A stretch of DNA of 36,063 nucleotides from Prorocentrum cordatum. Taxonomy: Eukaryota; Sar; Dinophyceae; Prorocentrales; Prorocentraceae. Of this stretch, positions 19,578 to 29,415 are shown piece after piece. Each line of letters starts with the position of its first letter. Position 1 is the first letter of the stretch. Below the pieces are notes generated by a model. It was not told the DNA's origin. It ran no database searches and saw only the letters and a list, made by a program, of their open reading frames with translations. The position numbers and the translations under genes were made by a program. The stretch spans positions 172,501-208,563 of the forward strand of contig CAUYUJ010022071.1 of the NCBI GenBank assembly GCA_963575745.1. Direction: 5' to 3'.

Positions 19578-20142
19578 CGCCCACCCCTGGCCCTCGGCCA
19601 CAGAACGGCAAGCGGCAGGAGCACAGGGCCGGGAACTGTTGGAGAGCGGGGCGCTCCGCCGGCCCTGGCCCACCGCGCCTCGGTGCGACCCCCAGACGTC
19701 CGCGTCCCCAGCCTTGCCGAGCCTCCCGCGCAGCGGAGGGGAGCGACACGCTACGGTGGGGGCGCCGGTTCAGGCTAAGGAAGGTGCCCAGGAGGCCTCA
19801 GACCTTGGGTGGTGCCTGATCTGGTGAGGGCGGCGGTGATATCCATGGCCGGTGAGCGATTGGCTCTTCCACTGGCTTCCAGACCCTGGACTCCTTGCCC
19901 ACTGCTCCTTTTATCCCATGCCCCCACCGCATCTTCCTGCACGGGGCCGCGCGTCGCTGGGGCCGCCGCCGCGACGCGCTGCGTGCGGAAGCCTGCGGCC
20001 GCAGACGTGAGCAGAAGCTCCTCGGAGCTCGGCGGACTGCCTGGCGTTCGGGGCTGGGCCCCCGGCGCGCCCCTAGCGCCATGAAGGGGGTGCCCAGCGC
20101 CGAGGCAAGGAATCAGCGCGGACCGCAAAACGTTTCTGATTC

Positions 20143-20331
20143 CCCAGACCCGCTCGGGCAATGCAAAAGTCACGACGGGAGGTTTTCTTCCATATTTCGG
20201 CCTCTGGGGGCCCCTATACCGTCCCTCGGGGCCGGCAACGAACGACTCAGGACGAGAAGCCAGTCCCGGGGATTGGGTCGAGACCTCTGAGGGTCGCCGT
20301 TGTGGAAAGATCATGACGTCGGGGGCTTGGG
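20143..20331 (+). mobile_element. Family B TIR element, complete
   Basis: It starts CCCAGACCCGCTCGGGCAAT and ends GACGTCGGGGGCTTGGG. The interior order is as in the other copies. It lies in the intron just upstream of the small creatininase exon. Confidence 0.85.
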
Positions 20332-20406
20332 TCTGCAAGCTGACGCTCCTGGAGGTCCGGAGGAGGAGGAGGGCTCTCGAGAGGGGTCCGCGGGCGGAGC
20401 CGGGCA

Positions 20407-20454
20407 GCTGGTCTATCGGCCCCCGAGGTGCACGGCCCGGGCTTCGCGAACAAG
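20407..20454 (+). CDS. Small creatininase-domain exon (left edge uncertain)
   Basis: The frame reads GLSAPEVHGPGFANK and stops at AAC AAG|GTG, where the introner begins. In creatininase-family proteins a short Gly/Pro-containing loop precedes the conserved GW.(A/T)QDL segment, which here is the next exon, so this fits as the link. The left boundary is not fixed. CCGGGCAG|CT at 20406/20407 is the best-looking acceptor, but CTGGAG|GTCC at 20354/20355 would match the phase of the proposed donor at 19077 and add a Gly/Arg-rich stretch. Confidence 0.55.
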
Positions 20455-20682
20455 GTGTTCTGTTGCATCTTCGGGGGACCTCGCCTGTCCCAAACATTGG
20501 TGTCTTTTTGGGGGCCCGACGCGTGCTCGATGCGGACTACACGCGGATTTGGCGTGGATTCGACGCGGATTCGACACGGATTCGACGCGGATCCGACGCG
20601 TCCGACATGGATTCGACACGGATTCGACGCGGGCAGGGCCGCGACGGGACAGACAAGGTCCCCCGAGGATGCAACATAAAAG
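20455..20682 (+). mobile_element. Introner: 228-bp TIR element acting as an intron
   Basis: The exact repeat AAGGTG occurs at 20452-20457 and 20680-20685. Between the copies, 34-bp terminal inverted repeats (20458-20491 and 20646-20679, 30 of 34 matching, starting TT(C/A)TGTTGCATC) enclose a degenerate GATTCGACGCGG minisatellite. Splicing AAG|GTG...AAG|GTG removes the element plus exactly one target copy. It restores the reading frame in phase 0 and yields ...FANK|VGWVAQDLNEAG..., the conserved creatininase-family segment. The intron starts GT and ends AG. An alternative acceptor at 20700 is also in frame but would delete the conserved GWVAQ. Introner elements are an established source of introns in dinoflagellates and some other algae. 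Confidence 0.85.
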
Positions 20683-20757
20683 GTGGGCTGGGTGGCGCAG
20701 GACCTGAACGAGGCCGGCGTGGTCGGTGCGGCCGCCTCGCTGTCCGACGCCGCCAAG
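20683..20757 (+). CDS. Creatininase-domain exon with the GW..QDL segment
   Basis: Twenty-five codons read VGWVAQDLNEAGVVGAAASL then SDAAK. This is the C-terminal signature of creatininase-family amidohydrolases (GW.(A/T)QDLn..G..G.a..a...KG), so the exon continues the domain begun in the large exon 1.6 kb upstream. The proposed donor is AAG|GCCAGG, a GC-type donor in phase 0. Reading on instead would give ARRGSLCLP and a TGA at 20785, losing the usual C-terminal helix. The exon at 30015 supplies that helix in matching phase. Confidence 0.8.
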
Positions 20758-20781
20758 GCCAGGCGCGGAAGTCTGTGCCTC

Positions 20782-20968
20782 CCCTGAGATCCGACGCTCC
20801 AACAAAAATTGGAGCAGGCGGTTTTGGACAGTTTTCGGCCTCCGGGGGCCCTCGCCGGGCCTCGGGAGCGTCAAAAAACGACTCAGGACGAAAGCCCGGT
20901 CCCGGCGAAGTGGTCTGGACCTCCTGGGTCCACGCACCAACAAAAATTGGAGCAGCCGGATGTCTGGG
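20782..20968 (+). mobile_element. Family B2 element (subtype with GCTCCAA...TTGGAGC ends)
   Basis: It shares the B core (TTTTCGGCCTCCGGGGGCCC, CGGGAGCGTCAAAAAACGAC, CAGGACGAAAGCCCGGTCCC). The termini differ: GATCCGACGCTCCAACAAAA at the left, and CCAACAAAAATTGGAGCAGC then CGGATGTCTGGG at the right. Each end carries its own GCTCCAA/TTGGAGC palindrome. Confidence 0.82.
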
Positions 20969-21108
20969 TCTTCGGAGCCGTGTCTCCAGCGGGCGGGGCC
21001 GTGTGCCATCGAGGGGGCTGCAGAGAGGCTCGGGCTGCGCCGCCGGCGGAGTTCCAGCGGAAGCCCGGCAGAAGGGAAGGATGCCACCCAGAGGGAGGTA
21101 TCAACGTT

Positions 21109-21293
21109 CCCAGACACCTTCGGGCAATGACAAAAATCATGCCTTGAGATTTTTCATAGTTTCGGCCTCTGGAGGCCCTTACCGTCCCTCGGGGCCGTCA
21201 AAGAACGACTCAGGACGAGAAGCCGGTCCCGGGGAATGAGTCGAGACCTCTGAGGGTCGACGTTGTGAAGAATCATGACGTCGGGGGTCTGGG
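21109..21293 (+). mobile_element. Family B TIR element, complete
   Basis: It starts CCCAGACACCTTCGGGCAAT and ends GACGTCGGGGGTCTGGG. The 185-bp interior is as in the family. It is one of the best-kept copies. Confidence 0.87.
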
Positions 21294-22005
21294 TTTCTGG
21301 CTGGGCGCTTTTCGGGGAGGGCCATTCACACTTGTCGGCGCGCATACTGGAGCGGGGCGCTGGGGCGACCTCCTGGAGAGGCGCCGAGGGGCGCGAGGAT
21401 CGTCGCGGCTCGCGGCGCCGCGGCCAGGGCCCGCGCGGCTGCTTGGTTTCCAGGGCAGCGGCGCGCGAGCGCGAGGTCGCGCGGACAACGGCCCGTCGTG
21501 CATCTTGGGGCGGAGCCGAGCGGAGCGCGCGGGTGACGGCCACGGGCGTGGCCTCTATCGGGTAAACGTAAGACTCGAGTAAGCTGGAACTCGGGTGTAC
21601 CAACGTTTTTTGACGAGCGAGTCCTGGATGTTGACGGTCCGGTGTTCGTGGGGGATGTGTTTGCAGCGGGAGTTCGCGTCAAGTTTCCTATTGGGTCCCG
21701 TCATTTCAATGATGGCCCCGTCAGGCCAATTCGAGTCCCCAGTACACGAGTCTTACGTCTACCCGACTCTAAGGCAAGAATGGGTGGGCTAGAGCCCTTC
21801 AGTGATCGTAATCGAGGTCTGCGCGGGGAGGTTCAGTGAAGGCGGCGACTGCATGTTAGGTGAAGGCGGCGACTGCGTGTAAGAGGGGCCCTCTGCCAGA
21901 GTGACCTTTTTGGTGCGTGCCCACCGGTGTGTCGCGATCGCCCAGTGCGATGCGACAGTTCCCTCGCGGCCGTCAGGGAGCCGCGCACCAAAGCTCACCT
22001 TCACG
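21294..22005. other. Intronic spacer without a supported gene
   Basis: Two phrases (GTAAACGTAAGACTCGAGTA at about 21563, and CACGAGTCTTACGTCTACCC at about 21746) form an imperfect inverted pair about 185 bp apart. A GGTGAAGGCGGCGACTGC-type phrase is tandemly duplicated at about 21838-21880. No protein domain is visible. Confidence 0.45.
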
Positions 22006-22027
22006 CAGGGTAATTTTGCGTATGGCC

Positions 22028-22184
22028 TTGAGTCGGGCCTGTCCCTCTACAGGGCGAATATTCAAACATAGTCAAAACATAATCAGGAGACGATTTTTGA
22101 GCATTCTCTTTTTATATTTTTGAATAATTTGATGAATGTTTCTTCCCGAAATCCACCGGTAGGGGGACAGGCCCGACCAAAGCC
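22028..22184. mobile_element. Family A MITE, copy 7, between 22-bp direct repeats
   Basis: It runs from TTGAGTCGGGCCTGTCCCTC to GGGGGACAGGCCCGACC. CAGGGTAATTTTGCGTATGG plus CC (22006-22027) recurs with two changes at 22185-22206. That is much longer than the 7-8-bp duplications of the sister copies, so the element may have inserted between existing tandem units. Confidence 0.88.
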
Positions 22185-22281
22185 CAGGGTAATCTTGCGT
22201 ATAGCCGAAGGCGGCGTGATCGCAGTCGGAGTCGGCGAAAATGGGTGACCTACTTATCTCCACCCACCAAACCACCCCAAC

Positions 22282-22466
22282 CCCAGACCCCCTCGGGCAA
22301 TGGAAGAATCATGACGGGAGGTTTTTCCACATTTTCGGCCTCTAGGGGCCCTCACTGGGCCTCGGGACCGTCAAAAAACGATTCAGGATGAAAAACCGGT
22401 CCAGGGGAATGGGTCGAGACTTCTGAGGGTCGACGTTATGAAAAGATCATGACGTCGGGGTCTGGG
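22282..22466 (+). mobile_element. Family B TIR element, complete
   Basis: It starts CCCAGACCCCCTCGGGCAAT and ends GACGTCGGGGTCTGGG. All family phrases are present. It is the closest to a consensus copy in the window, at 185 bp. Confidence 0.88.
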
Positions 22467-22726
22467 ACCCAAACCGAAGGCCCCAGGGAGCATGGAGAAA
22501 ACATAGGAACGTATGGGGGCAAACGATTGAGAAACCCCCGTCCCTGGGGCCCCAGAATGAATGAGTCGGACAGACTAATAGAATTCAGCCGCCAGAATCT
22601 TGTTTTTTAATCGTCTGCCCCCTAGCGTTTTTTGGCCGCCTTGCGGAAACTGATTTTCTATTTGTCCTTCTGCGTTCGTTTGATCACCCGCGGCTGCGGG
22701 AGGAGGATTGCGGAGAGAGGAGGGAG

Positions 22727-22782
22727 GCCCAGCGCTGATCCAGGAAATCCACGGAGGATCGCCGAAAGTTTATGTTTACGCA
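22727..22782 (-). mobile_element. Family D degraded fragment
   Basis: CCCAGCGCTGATCCAGGAAA through TTTATGTTTACG follows the right arm of the 14431-14571 hairpin with many substitutions. Confidence 0.5.
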
Positions 22783-22853
22783 GATGTGTTCATCCCCGAC
22801 TTAAGAGCCAACCTGAGGACTGCCCAGCTGTCGTCCTCGCGGACGGCGGTTGG

Positions 22854-23070
22854 AGCTTGAAAATGAGGCCAACGTTGCCGCGGGAGCAGCGTGTCGGAAG
22901 AACCGAACAAGTTCGGATCGCACAACAGTTATGAACAACACACTGTCCAATCTTCTGTGCAAAAAAAACACAGCACACGGGAGGATTCGAACCGAGCAGA
23001 AGCTCGAACATGAGGCCAGCGTTACAGCGGGAACAACATGTTGGAAGTGCCGAACACGTTCCGATTGAAA
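22854..23070 (+). repeat. Direct repeat of about 75 bp with a tRNA B-box-like motif
   Basis: 22854-22925 and 23001-23070 share GAAxATGAGGCCA(A/G)CGTT, GCGGGA(G/A)CA(G/A)C and GGAAG...CCGAACA(A/C)GTTC. Between them, on the minus strand, is GGTTCGAATCC (within 22985-23000), a perfect match to the pol III B-box core, with a GGCCTCATG stretch upstream of it. I cannot fold a proper tRNA (T and acceptor stems fail), so I read it as a possible tRNA-derived SINE remnant, weakly. Confidence 0.45.
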
Positions 23071-23775
23071 AAAACATGTATGAGAAATGCATTCGTGCCA
23101 AACTTGTGTAATGCATCGCACAATACGCTGAAGGTGCAATCGATCTTCCGGGGTGCATCAGGGGAGAACGTAGAAGAATAATTAGCAAGGGGAAGGTGAC
23201 AAGGGATAGAAAAGCGAGGAGGAGGAGGAAAAGAAAAATGGGGAGGAGATTAGGAAGGGGAGGTGGGGAAGGAGGTCGCTGTGTGAAGGCGGCGCAAAAT
23301 GTCTGCCTTCCGCGCAGGACTGGCGGATCAGAAATTTCAACTTCCCATTCAGGGCTGGCCAGAAGCAACCCCCGCGGCCTCGAATTGTCCGCCCCTGCGG
23401 ATTCGAATCGTCAGTCCGGGAAGTCCTTCCCAGCTTTTGCTTGCTCAGCTCTGAATTGACCTCCCGCCCCCCCCGCCCTGAATTGTCAGCCCGCCCTCCC
23501 TCCCGGGCCTCCAGACAACCCGGAATTGTTCGCCTTCCGTCTGCCTGCCCCGCCCTCCCGCTATTGCGGTGGCGCGAAGGCCCGCGAAACTATGTTTGAA
23601 ACCGTCCGCCCCAGAAAGTTGTTTTAAATCGTTTGTTCCCGCTGCCCCCCCCAGCTCGAAGTTTGGGTCTCGGGTTAGGTTGGGGTGGTCTGGAAGGCTG
23701 TCAACTTAGGAAGGAAGCTCGCCGGTCCTTGCCTCCGCGGCCTCGTTCGGCCAGGGGGTCCAGCGGCGGGCAGCC
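23071..23775. other. Intronic spacer without a supported gene
   Basis: It includes a purine-rich run at 23190-23290. At 23395-23640 the phrases CGAATTGTC/TGAATTG(A/T)C...CCGCCC recur every 30-60 bp, suggesting a degenerate short repeat. No coding is supported. Confidence 0.45.
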
Positions 23776-23780
23776 CTGAC

Positions 23781-23971
23781 CCCAGACCCCCAACGTCATG
23801 ATTTCTTCATCACGTCGACCCTCAGAGGTCTCGACCCATTCCCCTGGACCGGCCTTTCATCCCGAGTCGTTGTTTGACGGCCCCGTGGGCCGGTATAAAG
23901 GGCCCCCAGAGGCCGAAGATAGCAGAACACACGTCCCGCCGTGATTGTTTCGTTGCCCGAGGTGGTCTGGG
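23781..23971 (-). mobile_element. Family B TIR element, inverted, complete
   Basis: It starts CCCAGACCCCCAACGTCATG and ends GCCCGAGGTGGTCTGGG, with CCCCTGGACCGGCCTTTCAT and GACGGCCCCGTGGGCCGG inside. Confidence 0.87.
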
Positions 23972-24155
23972 ACGGCCCAGCAGGCACGCCTCCCCAGGCC
24001 CCGGCGGGTCGGGCCTGGCGGCCCAAGGCTCCTTTCTGCCGTGCCTCTCTCGGCGCGCCCGAAATCCACCTCGCTCTGCCCCGCGTGCCGCCCCGTCGCG
24101 CGGCTCTCGCTGGTCCCGGCCGCCGCGGTCTCGTTCCTAGGGACCCGACGCTCCA

Positions 24156-24346
24156 ACTCCTCCTCCTCCTCCTCCTCCTCCTCCTCCTCCTCCTCCTCCT
24201 CCTCCTCCTCCTCCTCCTCCTCCGCCTCCTTTTGCGCCTCCTCCTCCTGCTCCTCCTCCTCCTCCCTCCTCCTGCTCCTCCTCCTCCTCCTCCTCCTCCT
24301 CCTCCTCCTCCTCCTCCTCCTCCTCCTCCTCCTCCTCCCCCTACTC
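24156..24346 (+). repeat. (CTC)n microsatellite
   Basis: CTC with a few interruptions (24232-24270). It begins directly after CCGACGCTCCAA, a B2-type terminus, so it may have arisen at or inside a B2 element. Confidence 0.96.
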
Positions 24347-24380
24347 CTCACCGTCCTCCCTCCTCCCTTCCCCTCCCACC

Positions 24381-24478
24381 CAGAGATCCGACGTCCCAGC
24401 GACAGCTGGAGCTGGCGGTTTCAGGCCGTGTGCGGCCTCTGGGGACCATCGCCGGGCCTCGGGAGCGTCAAAATACCT
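24381..24478 (+). mobile_element. Family B2 fragment
   Basis: It has CAGAGATCCGACGTCCCAGC, GCGGTTTCAGGCCGTGTGC and GGGCCTCGGGAGCGTCAAAA, then stops. The right half is missing. Confidence 0.7.
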
Positions 24479-24689
24479 TGTGACGTACCCAACCCTTTCT
24501 ATACATGTGGCGGTTATACTCAGGACCACTCAACGCTGACTGGCATTCTGAAGAGCCCGCAGTGCGCAAGAAGAGCACCCAACAGTGATTTCAGAAGAGC
24601 GCAGCAAGAAGAGGAACGGCAACTATACAACATGGAAACACAGGGGCGTTGAAAGAAACGCGTATGACGTACCTCCGAATGATCCACGT

Positions 24690-25329
24690 GGGACGTACCT
24701 CCGCTGGGCCTCCCAGGAGCCCACGGAGGTGGCGACAGTTGCGCAGATCGCAAGCTCCCCAGGGGGCGGCGAGGTCTCGAGGTGATCCGCGTGGGACCCA
24801 CCTCCGCTGGGCCTCCCAGGAGCCCACGAATGCAGCAACAGATGCGCAGATCGCAAGCCCCCAGGGGGCGGCGAGGTCCCGAGGTGATCCGCGTGGGACC
24901 CACCTCCGCTGGGCCTCCCGGGAGCCCACGAAAGTGGCGACCGTTGCGCAGATCGCAAGCCCCCAGGGCACCGCGAGGTCTCGAGCTGATCCGCGTGGGA
25001 CCCACCTCTGCCGGGCCTCCCAGGAGCCCACGAAAGCTGCGACCGTTGCGCAGATCGCAAGCCCCCCAGGTGGCGGCCAGCTCCCGAGGCGATCCGCGTG
25101 GGACCCACCTCCGCTGGGCCTCCCAGGAGCCCACGAAAGTGGCGACCGTTGCGCAGATCGCAGCCCCCAGGGCACCGCGAGGTCTCGAGCTGATCCGCGT
25201 GGGACCCACCTCCGCTGGGCCTCCCAGGAGCCCACGAATGCAGCAACAGATGCGCAGATCGCAGCCCCCAGGGCACCGCGAGGTCTCGAGCTGATCCGCG
25301 TGGGACCAACCTCCGCTGGGCCTCCCAGG
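24690..25329 (+). repeat. 102-bp satellite, left part (about 6 units)
   Basis: GATCCGCGTGGGACC unit starts lie at 24784, 24886, 24988, 25091, 25192 and 25293 (spacing 101-103). Each unit has CTCCGCTGGGCCTCCCAGGA, GCCCACGAA(A/T)G and TTGCGCAGATCGCA phrases. A 102-bp period is 34 codons, which keeps several frames open on both strands for hundreds of codons. These are not genes. Confidence 0.95.
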
Positions 25330-25579
25330 GGTTGTCCACTTTTTCCCGGCAAACTGGGCTTTTTCCCGGCAAACTGGACTTTTCCCCGGCGCTCCGCCGG
25401 GAAAGAGTCCAGTTTGCTTAGTTTTTGTATGGAAGCTTGAAGCATGGATTTCCGAAAATCCCACTATCACCTTAAGGGTCTCCAACTCCCGCTGCGCAGA
25501 TCCTAGCCGGGAAAGAGTCCAGTGGTTGACTTGTGTCGTGCGGCCTTCGCCGTAGCACTACTCCTCGCAGTGTGTTTGT

Positions 25580-25905
<326 letters not shown>

Positions 25906-26234
25906 ATTAGTACTACTAGGAGTGATTGTATTAAGGATAGTGAGATTACGAATAGTAGTTGTAGTAGTGGAAAGATTAGTGGTAGTAAAAGCAGAAGTAT
26001 TCGTAAGCGATGTCAAAAACCGTCCAGGTAGACGTACTACTGGTTATCCGCCACCGTGCCTCTGGGCACGGAGTGGGCGTTTCCTGAGGTCCTCTGCCTC
26101 GTCCCCTGAGCCTGAGTCCTCGCTCCTGAGGAATCATTAAGGGCACCAGAGCCCAAATTGCAAAATCTCCCGTGCCTTGTCGCGGTTCCCTTGGGCCTTG
26201 TCGCAGCTGCCTTGGGCCTTGTCGCAGCTGGCCG

Positions 26235-26432
26235 CGTGACTTTTTCGGGCCCACGAAGGCCCCAAGACGTGCCAAGAGGGCCCCAAGAGGCATCCAAGAC
26301 GGCCCAAGAGGGGCCCGAGACGCCCAAAGAGCGCTCCAAGACGCCCAAGATGGCCCCAAGACGGGCCAAGAGGCCTCCAAGACGGCCCAAGAGGCCCCCA
26401 AGAGGCCTCCCAAGAGGGCCCCAAGAGGCTAA
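26235..26432 (+). repeat. GCCCAAGA(C/G)G short tandem repeat, block 1
   Basis: Degenerate 11-15-bp units of CCCAAGACGG/CCCAAGAGG. A second block of the same type lies at 26945-27140, separated by an unrelated CTC/CATC-rich and CGACGA-rich segment. Confidence 0.88.
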
Positions 26433-26944
26433 CATTGTTGATTTCCCATTGTGGTTTTCGATGTTTTTTGCTTTCTCGCCTTTTCGGCTTCCCGACGCTC
26501 CCAGCGGCCCTTCGTCCGCCCATATCCTCATACTCATCCAACTGCTCGTCTTCCTTATCCTCACCCTTCTCATCATCAGCATCATCGTCATCATCTGCCT
26601 TATTCTCCTGATCCTCCTCCTCGTCCTGCTCCTCCTCATCCCCCCCCTCGTCTCCTCAGGGGGCGGCGCGCGCGCGCGCGAGAGAGCACGTCGGCGGCGA
26701 CGACCGACGACCGAAGAAGACGAGTGCGAGGACCTGACGACCGACTACGACGAATGACGACGACGAACGACACCCTCCATCATCCACCTTCCCAATCCTC
26801 CCTCGTCCTCCCCCTCACTGATCATGGATCCCACTGTCCTCCTCCTCCTCTTCCTCCTCCTCCTTCCGCTGACGACCGAAACGAATGACGACGAGGCGTG
26901 AAGATAAGCCCAGAAACAAGCCAGCGGCCTCCAATACGTCCTGA

Positions 26945-27140
26945 GCACGGCCCAAGAGGCCCCATGGACGGCCCAGGACGGGCCCAAGAGAGCACCAAGC
27001 GGGCCCAAGACGGCTCGAAGAGAGCCCCAAGCGGGCCCAAGAGGGCGTCCGGAAGGACCCAAGACGGCCTCAAAAGCCCTTCGATGGCTCAAGACGGCAC
27101 CACGAGACCCTCCAGACGGCCAAGAGGGCCCGAAGGCAGC
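26945..27140 (+). repeat. GCCCAAGA(C/G)G short tandem repeat, block 2
   Basis: Same unit as block 1. The minus-strand Trp/Leu/Gly-rich frames over both blocks are period artefacts. Confidence 0.88.
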
Positions 27141-27180
27141 CCCAGAAAACCGCAAGGGCGGCCTTCCTCATCCCCATCGG

Positions 27181-27223
27181 CCATCATCATCATCATCATC
27201 ATCATCATCGTCATCATCATCAG

Positions 27224-27283
<60 letters not shown>

Positions 27284-27419
27284 AGTCGTCATCATCATCA
27301 GCAGCACCATCGTCGTTGTCGTCGTCATCGTCATCATCATCATGATCACCAATATCATCATGACCAGCATCATCATCGTCATCGTAATCGTCATCATCAT
27401 CATCATCACCGTCGGATAG

Positions 27420-27508
<89 letters not shown>

Positions 27509-27522
27509 CAGTGGTCGTCATC
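27181..27522 (+). repeat. (ATC)n microsatellite
   Basis: CAT/ATC triplets, interrupted by GTC-rich stretches at 27283-27420 and pure again to about 27508. Confidence 0.97.
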
Positions 27523-27527
27523 ATCAC

Positions 27528-27820
27528 AGGCCCCAAGGCGGCCTCAGGAGGCCCCAAGGGGGCCTAAGGAGGCCCCAAGATGGCCTCAGGAGGCCCCAAG
27601 GGGGCCTAAGGAGGCCCCAAGATGGCCTCAGGAGGCCCCAAGGGGGCCTAAGGAGGCCCCAAGGGGGCCTAAGGAGGCCCCAAGAGGACCTCAGGAGGCC
27701 CCAAGAGGGCCTCAGGAGGCCCCAAGGGGGCCTCAGGAGGCTCCAAGAGGGCCTCAGGAGGCTCCAAGAGGGCCTCAGGAGGCCCCAAGGGGGCCGAAGG
27801 AGGCCCCAAGGCGGCCGCGT
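27528..27820 (+). repeat. GGAGGCCCCAAGG(G/A)GGCCT minisatellite
   Basis: About 18-19-bp units, often alternating CCTCA and CCTAA junctions. The block ends near 27820 inside the 2.6-kb element. Confidence 0.93.
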
Positions 27821-27966
27821 CGGAGGTTGCAGGGTCCGTCGTCGGAGGGAACTCTGTAAAGCTTGTCAAAAGAAGCTTTAAATGTTTCTGAAACGGATCG
27901 CCGGGAAACAGTCCAGTTTGCCGGGGAAAAGTCGAGTTTGCCGGGAAAAAGAGTTTTTCCCCCAGG

Positions 27967-28908
27967 AGACCACGAAAGTGGCGAAAGCTGCGCAGATCGC
28001 AGCCCCCAGGGCACCGCGAGGTCTCGAGGTGATCCGCGTGGGACCCACCGCTGGGCCTCCCAGGAACCCACGAAATTGGCGACAGTTGCGCAGATCGCAG
28101 CCCCCAGGGCACCGCGAGGTCTCGAGCTGATCCGCGTGGGACCCACCTCCGCTGGGCCTCCCAGGAGCCCACGAAAGTGGCGACAGTTGCGCAGATCGCA
28201 GCCCCCAGGGCACCGCGAGGTCTCGAGCTGATCCGCGTGGGACCCACCTCTGCCGGGCCTCCCAGGAGCCCACGAAAGTGGCGACCGTTGCGGAGATCGC
28301 AAGCCCCCAGGTGGCGGCGAGGTCTCGAGGTGATCCGCGTGGGACCCACCTCCGCTGGGCCTCCCAAGAGCCCACGAAAGTGACGACAGTTGTGCAGATC
28401 GCACCCCCAGGGCACCGCGAGGTCTCGAGGTGATCCGCGTGGGACCCACCTCCGCTGGGCCTCTCAGGAGCCCACGAAAGTGGCGACAGTTGCGCAGATC
28501 GCAGCCCCCAGGGCACCGCGAGGTCTCGAGCTGATCCGCGTGGGACCCACCTCCGCTGGGCCTCCCAGGAGCCCACGAAAGTGGCGACAGTTGCGCAGAT
28601 CGCAGCCCCCAGGGCACGGCGAGGTCTCGAGGTGGTCCGCGTGGGACCCACCTCCGCTGGGCCTCCCAGGAGCCCACGAAAGTGGCGACAGTTGCGCAGA
28701 TCGCAGCCCCCAGGGCACCGCGAGGTCCCGAGGTGGTCCGCGTGGGACCCGCCTCCGCTGGCCTCCCAAGAACCCCCGAAAGTGGCGACAGTTGCGCAGA
28801 TCGCAGCCCCCAGGGCACCGCGAGGTCCCGAGGTGGTCCGTGTGGGACCCACCTCCGCTGGGCTTCCCAGGAGCCCACGAAAGTGGCGACAGTTGCGTAG
28901 ATCGCAGC
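27967..28908 (+). repeat. 102-bp satellite, right part (about 9.5 units)
   Basis: It continues the same unit as 24690-25329 in phase, with spacing mostly 100-101 bp. Units with GGTCCGCGTGGG replace GATCCGCGTGGG at the right end. Frames of up to about 410 codons on the minus strand are satellite translations. Confidence 0.95.
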
Positions 28909-29415
28909 CCGACGGCACGAGAGAAGAGGAGAGGGGAACACAGGAAACAGGAGAGGAGGAGGGGAGGAGGGGGGAGGAGGAGAAGGACAGGGCGACCACA
29001 CTGCTCTATTCAAAACGAGTACCCAACCATAGGAGGGTTGGGAAAAAAGTCAGGACGAAGAACCGGCCCAAAAGGGTAGTCTGGACCTCTGGGGCACACG
29101 CATCGAAAAATGAGAGCAGCCGGGGATGTTTGGGGAATCATGGCTCCAGAGCGTTGCGGGACGCTCTCAGGGCATTTCGGGACGCTCTGGAACGACCGCG
29201 GCGCCCGATCGATCCTCCAGACGCGTGGACCCCGAAGGCCTTGTTCAGGCGCTCCCAGGATCGGGAGGCATCGCTGCAGAGCGTTGCGGGATGCTCTTCG
29301 AGCGTTTCGGGGCGCTCTATAGCACGGCCGTGGCGGTCCAGACACGCGAATTGTCAGAGATCTCTGCTGTATCGGGGTCCGATTCTGTCCCGATCCTGTC
29401 CTCGTTTTACTTGCC
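28909..29415 (+). other. Intronic spacer with a B2 fragment and a 127-bp-spaced direct repeat
   Basis: 29045-29135 carries the end of a B2 element (GTCAGGACGAAGAACCGGCC, GGTAGTCTGGACCTCTGGGG, GAGAGCAGCCGGGGATGTTT). The segment CAGAGCGTTGCGGGACGCTC at 29150-29205 recurs with changes at 29277-29333. No gene is seen. Confidence 0.6.

Larger units (their letters stand above)
19078..20406 (+). other. Intron between creatininase-domain exons (boundaries tentative)
   Basis: The frame stays open to 19519 by composition, but family resemblance stops at about 19077 and the open frame runs through a family C element. I therefore read the interval as intron. It contains family C copy 3 and a family B element. 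A small exon between the two is not excluded. Confidence 0.5.

Noticed and set aside
16418-19673. Long minus-strand open frames opposite the fusion gene (16418-17659, 17663-19462, 18237-19673)
   Set aside because: They mirror the GC-rich third positions of the plus-strand exon, contain no domain, and cross the intron and a fold-back element.
22980-23070. tRNA-Met gene on the minus strand
   Set aside because: The B-box core is present, but the T stem, anticodon stem and acceptor stem do not pair.
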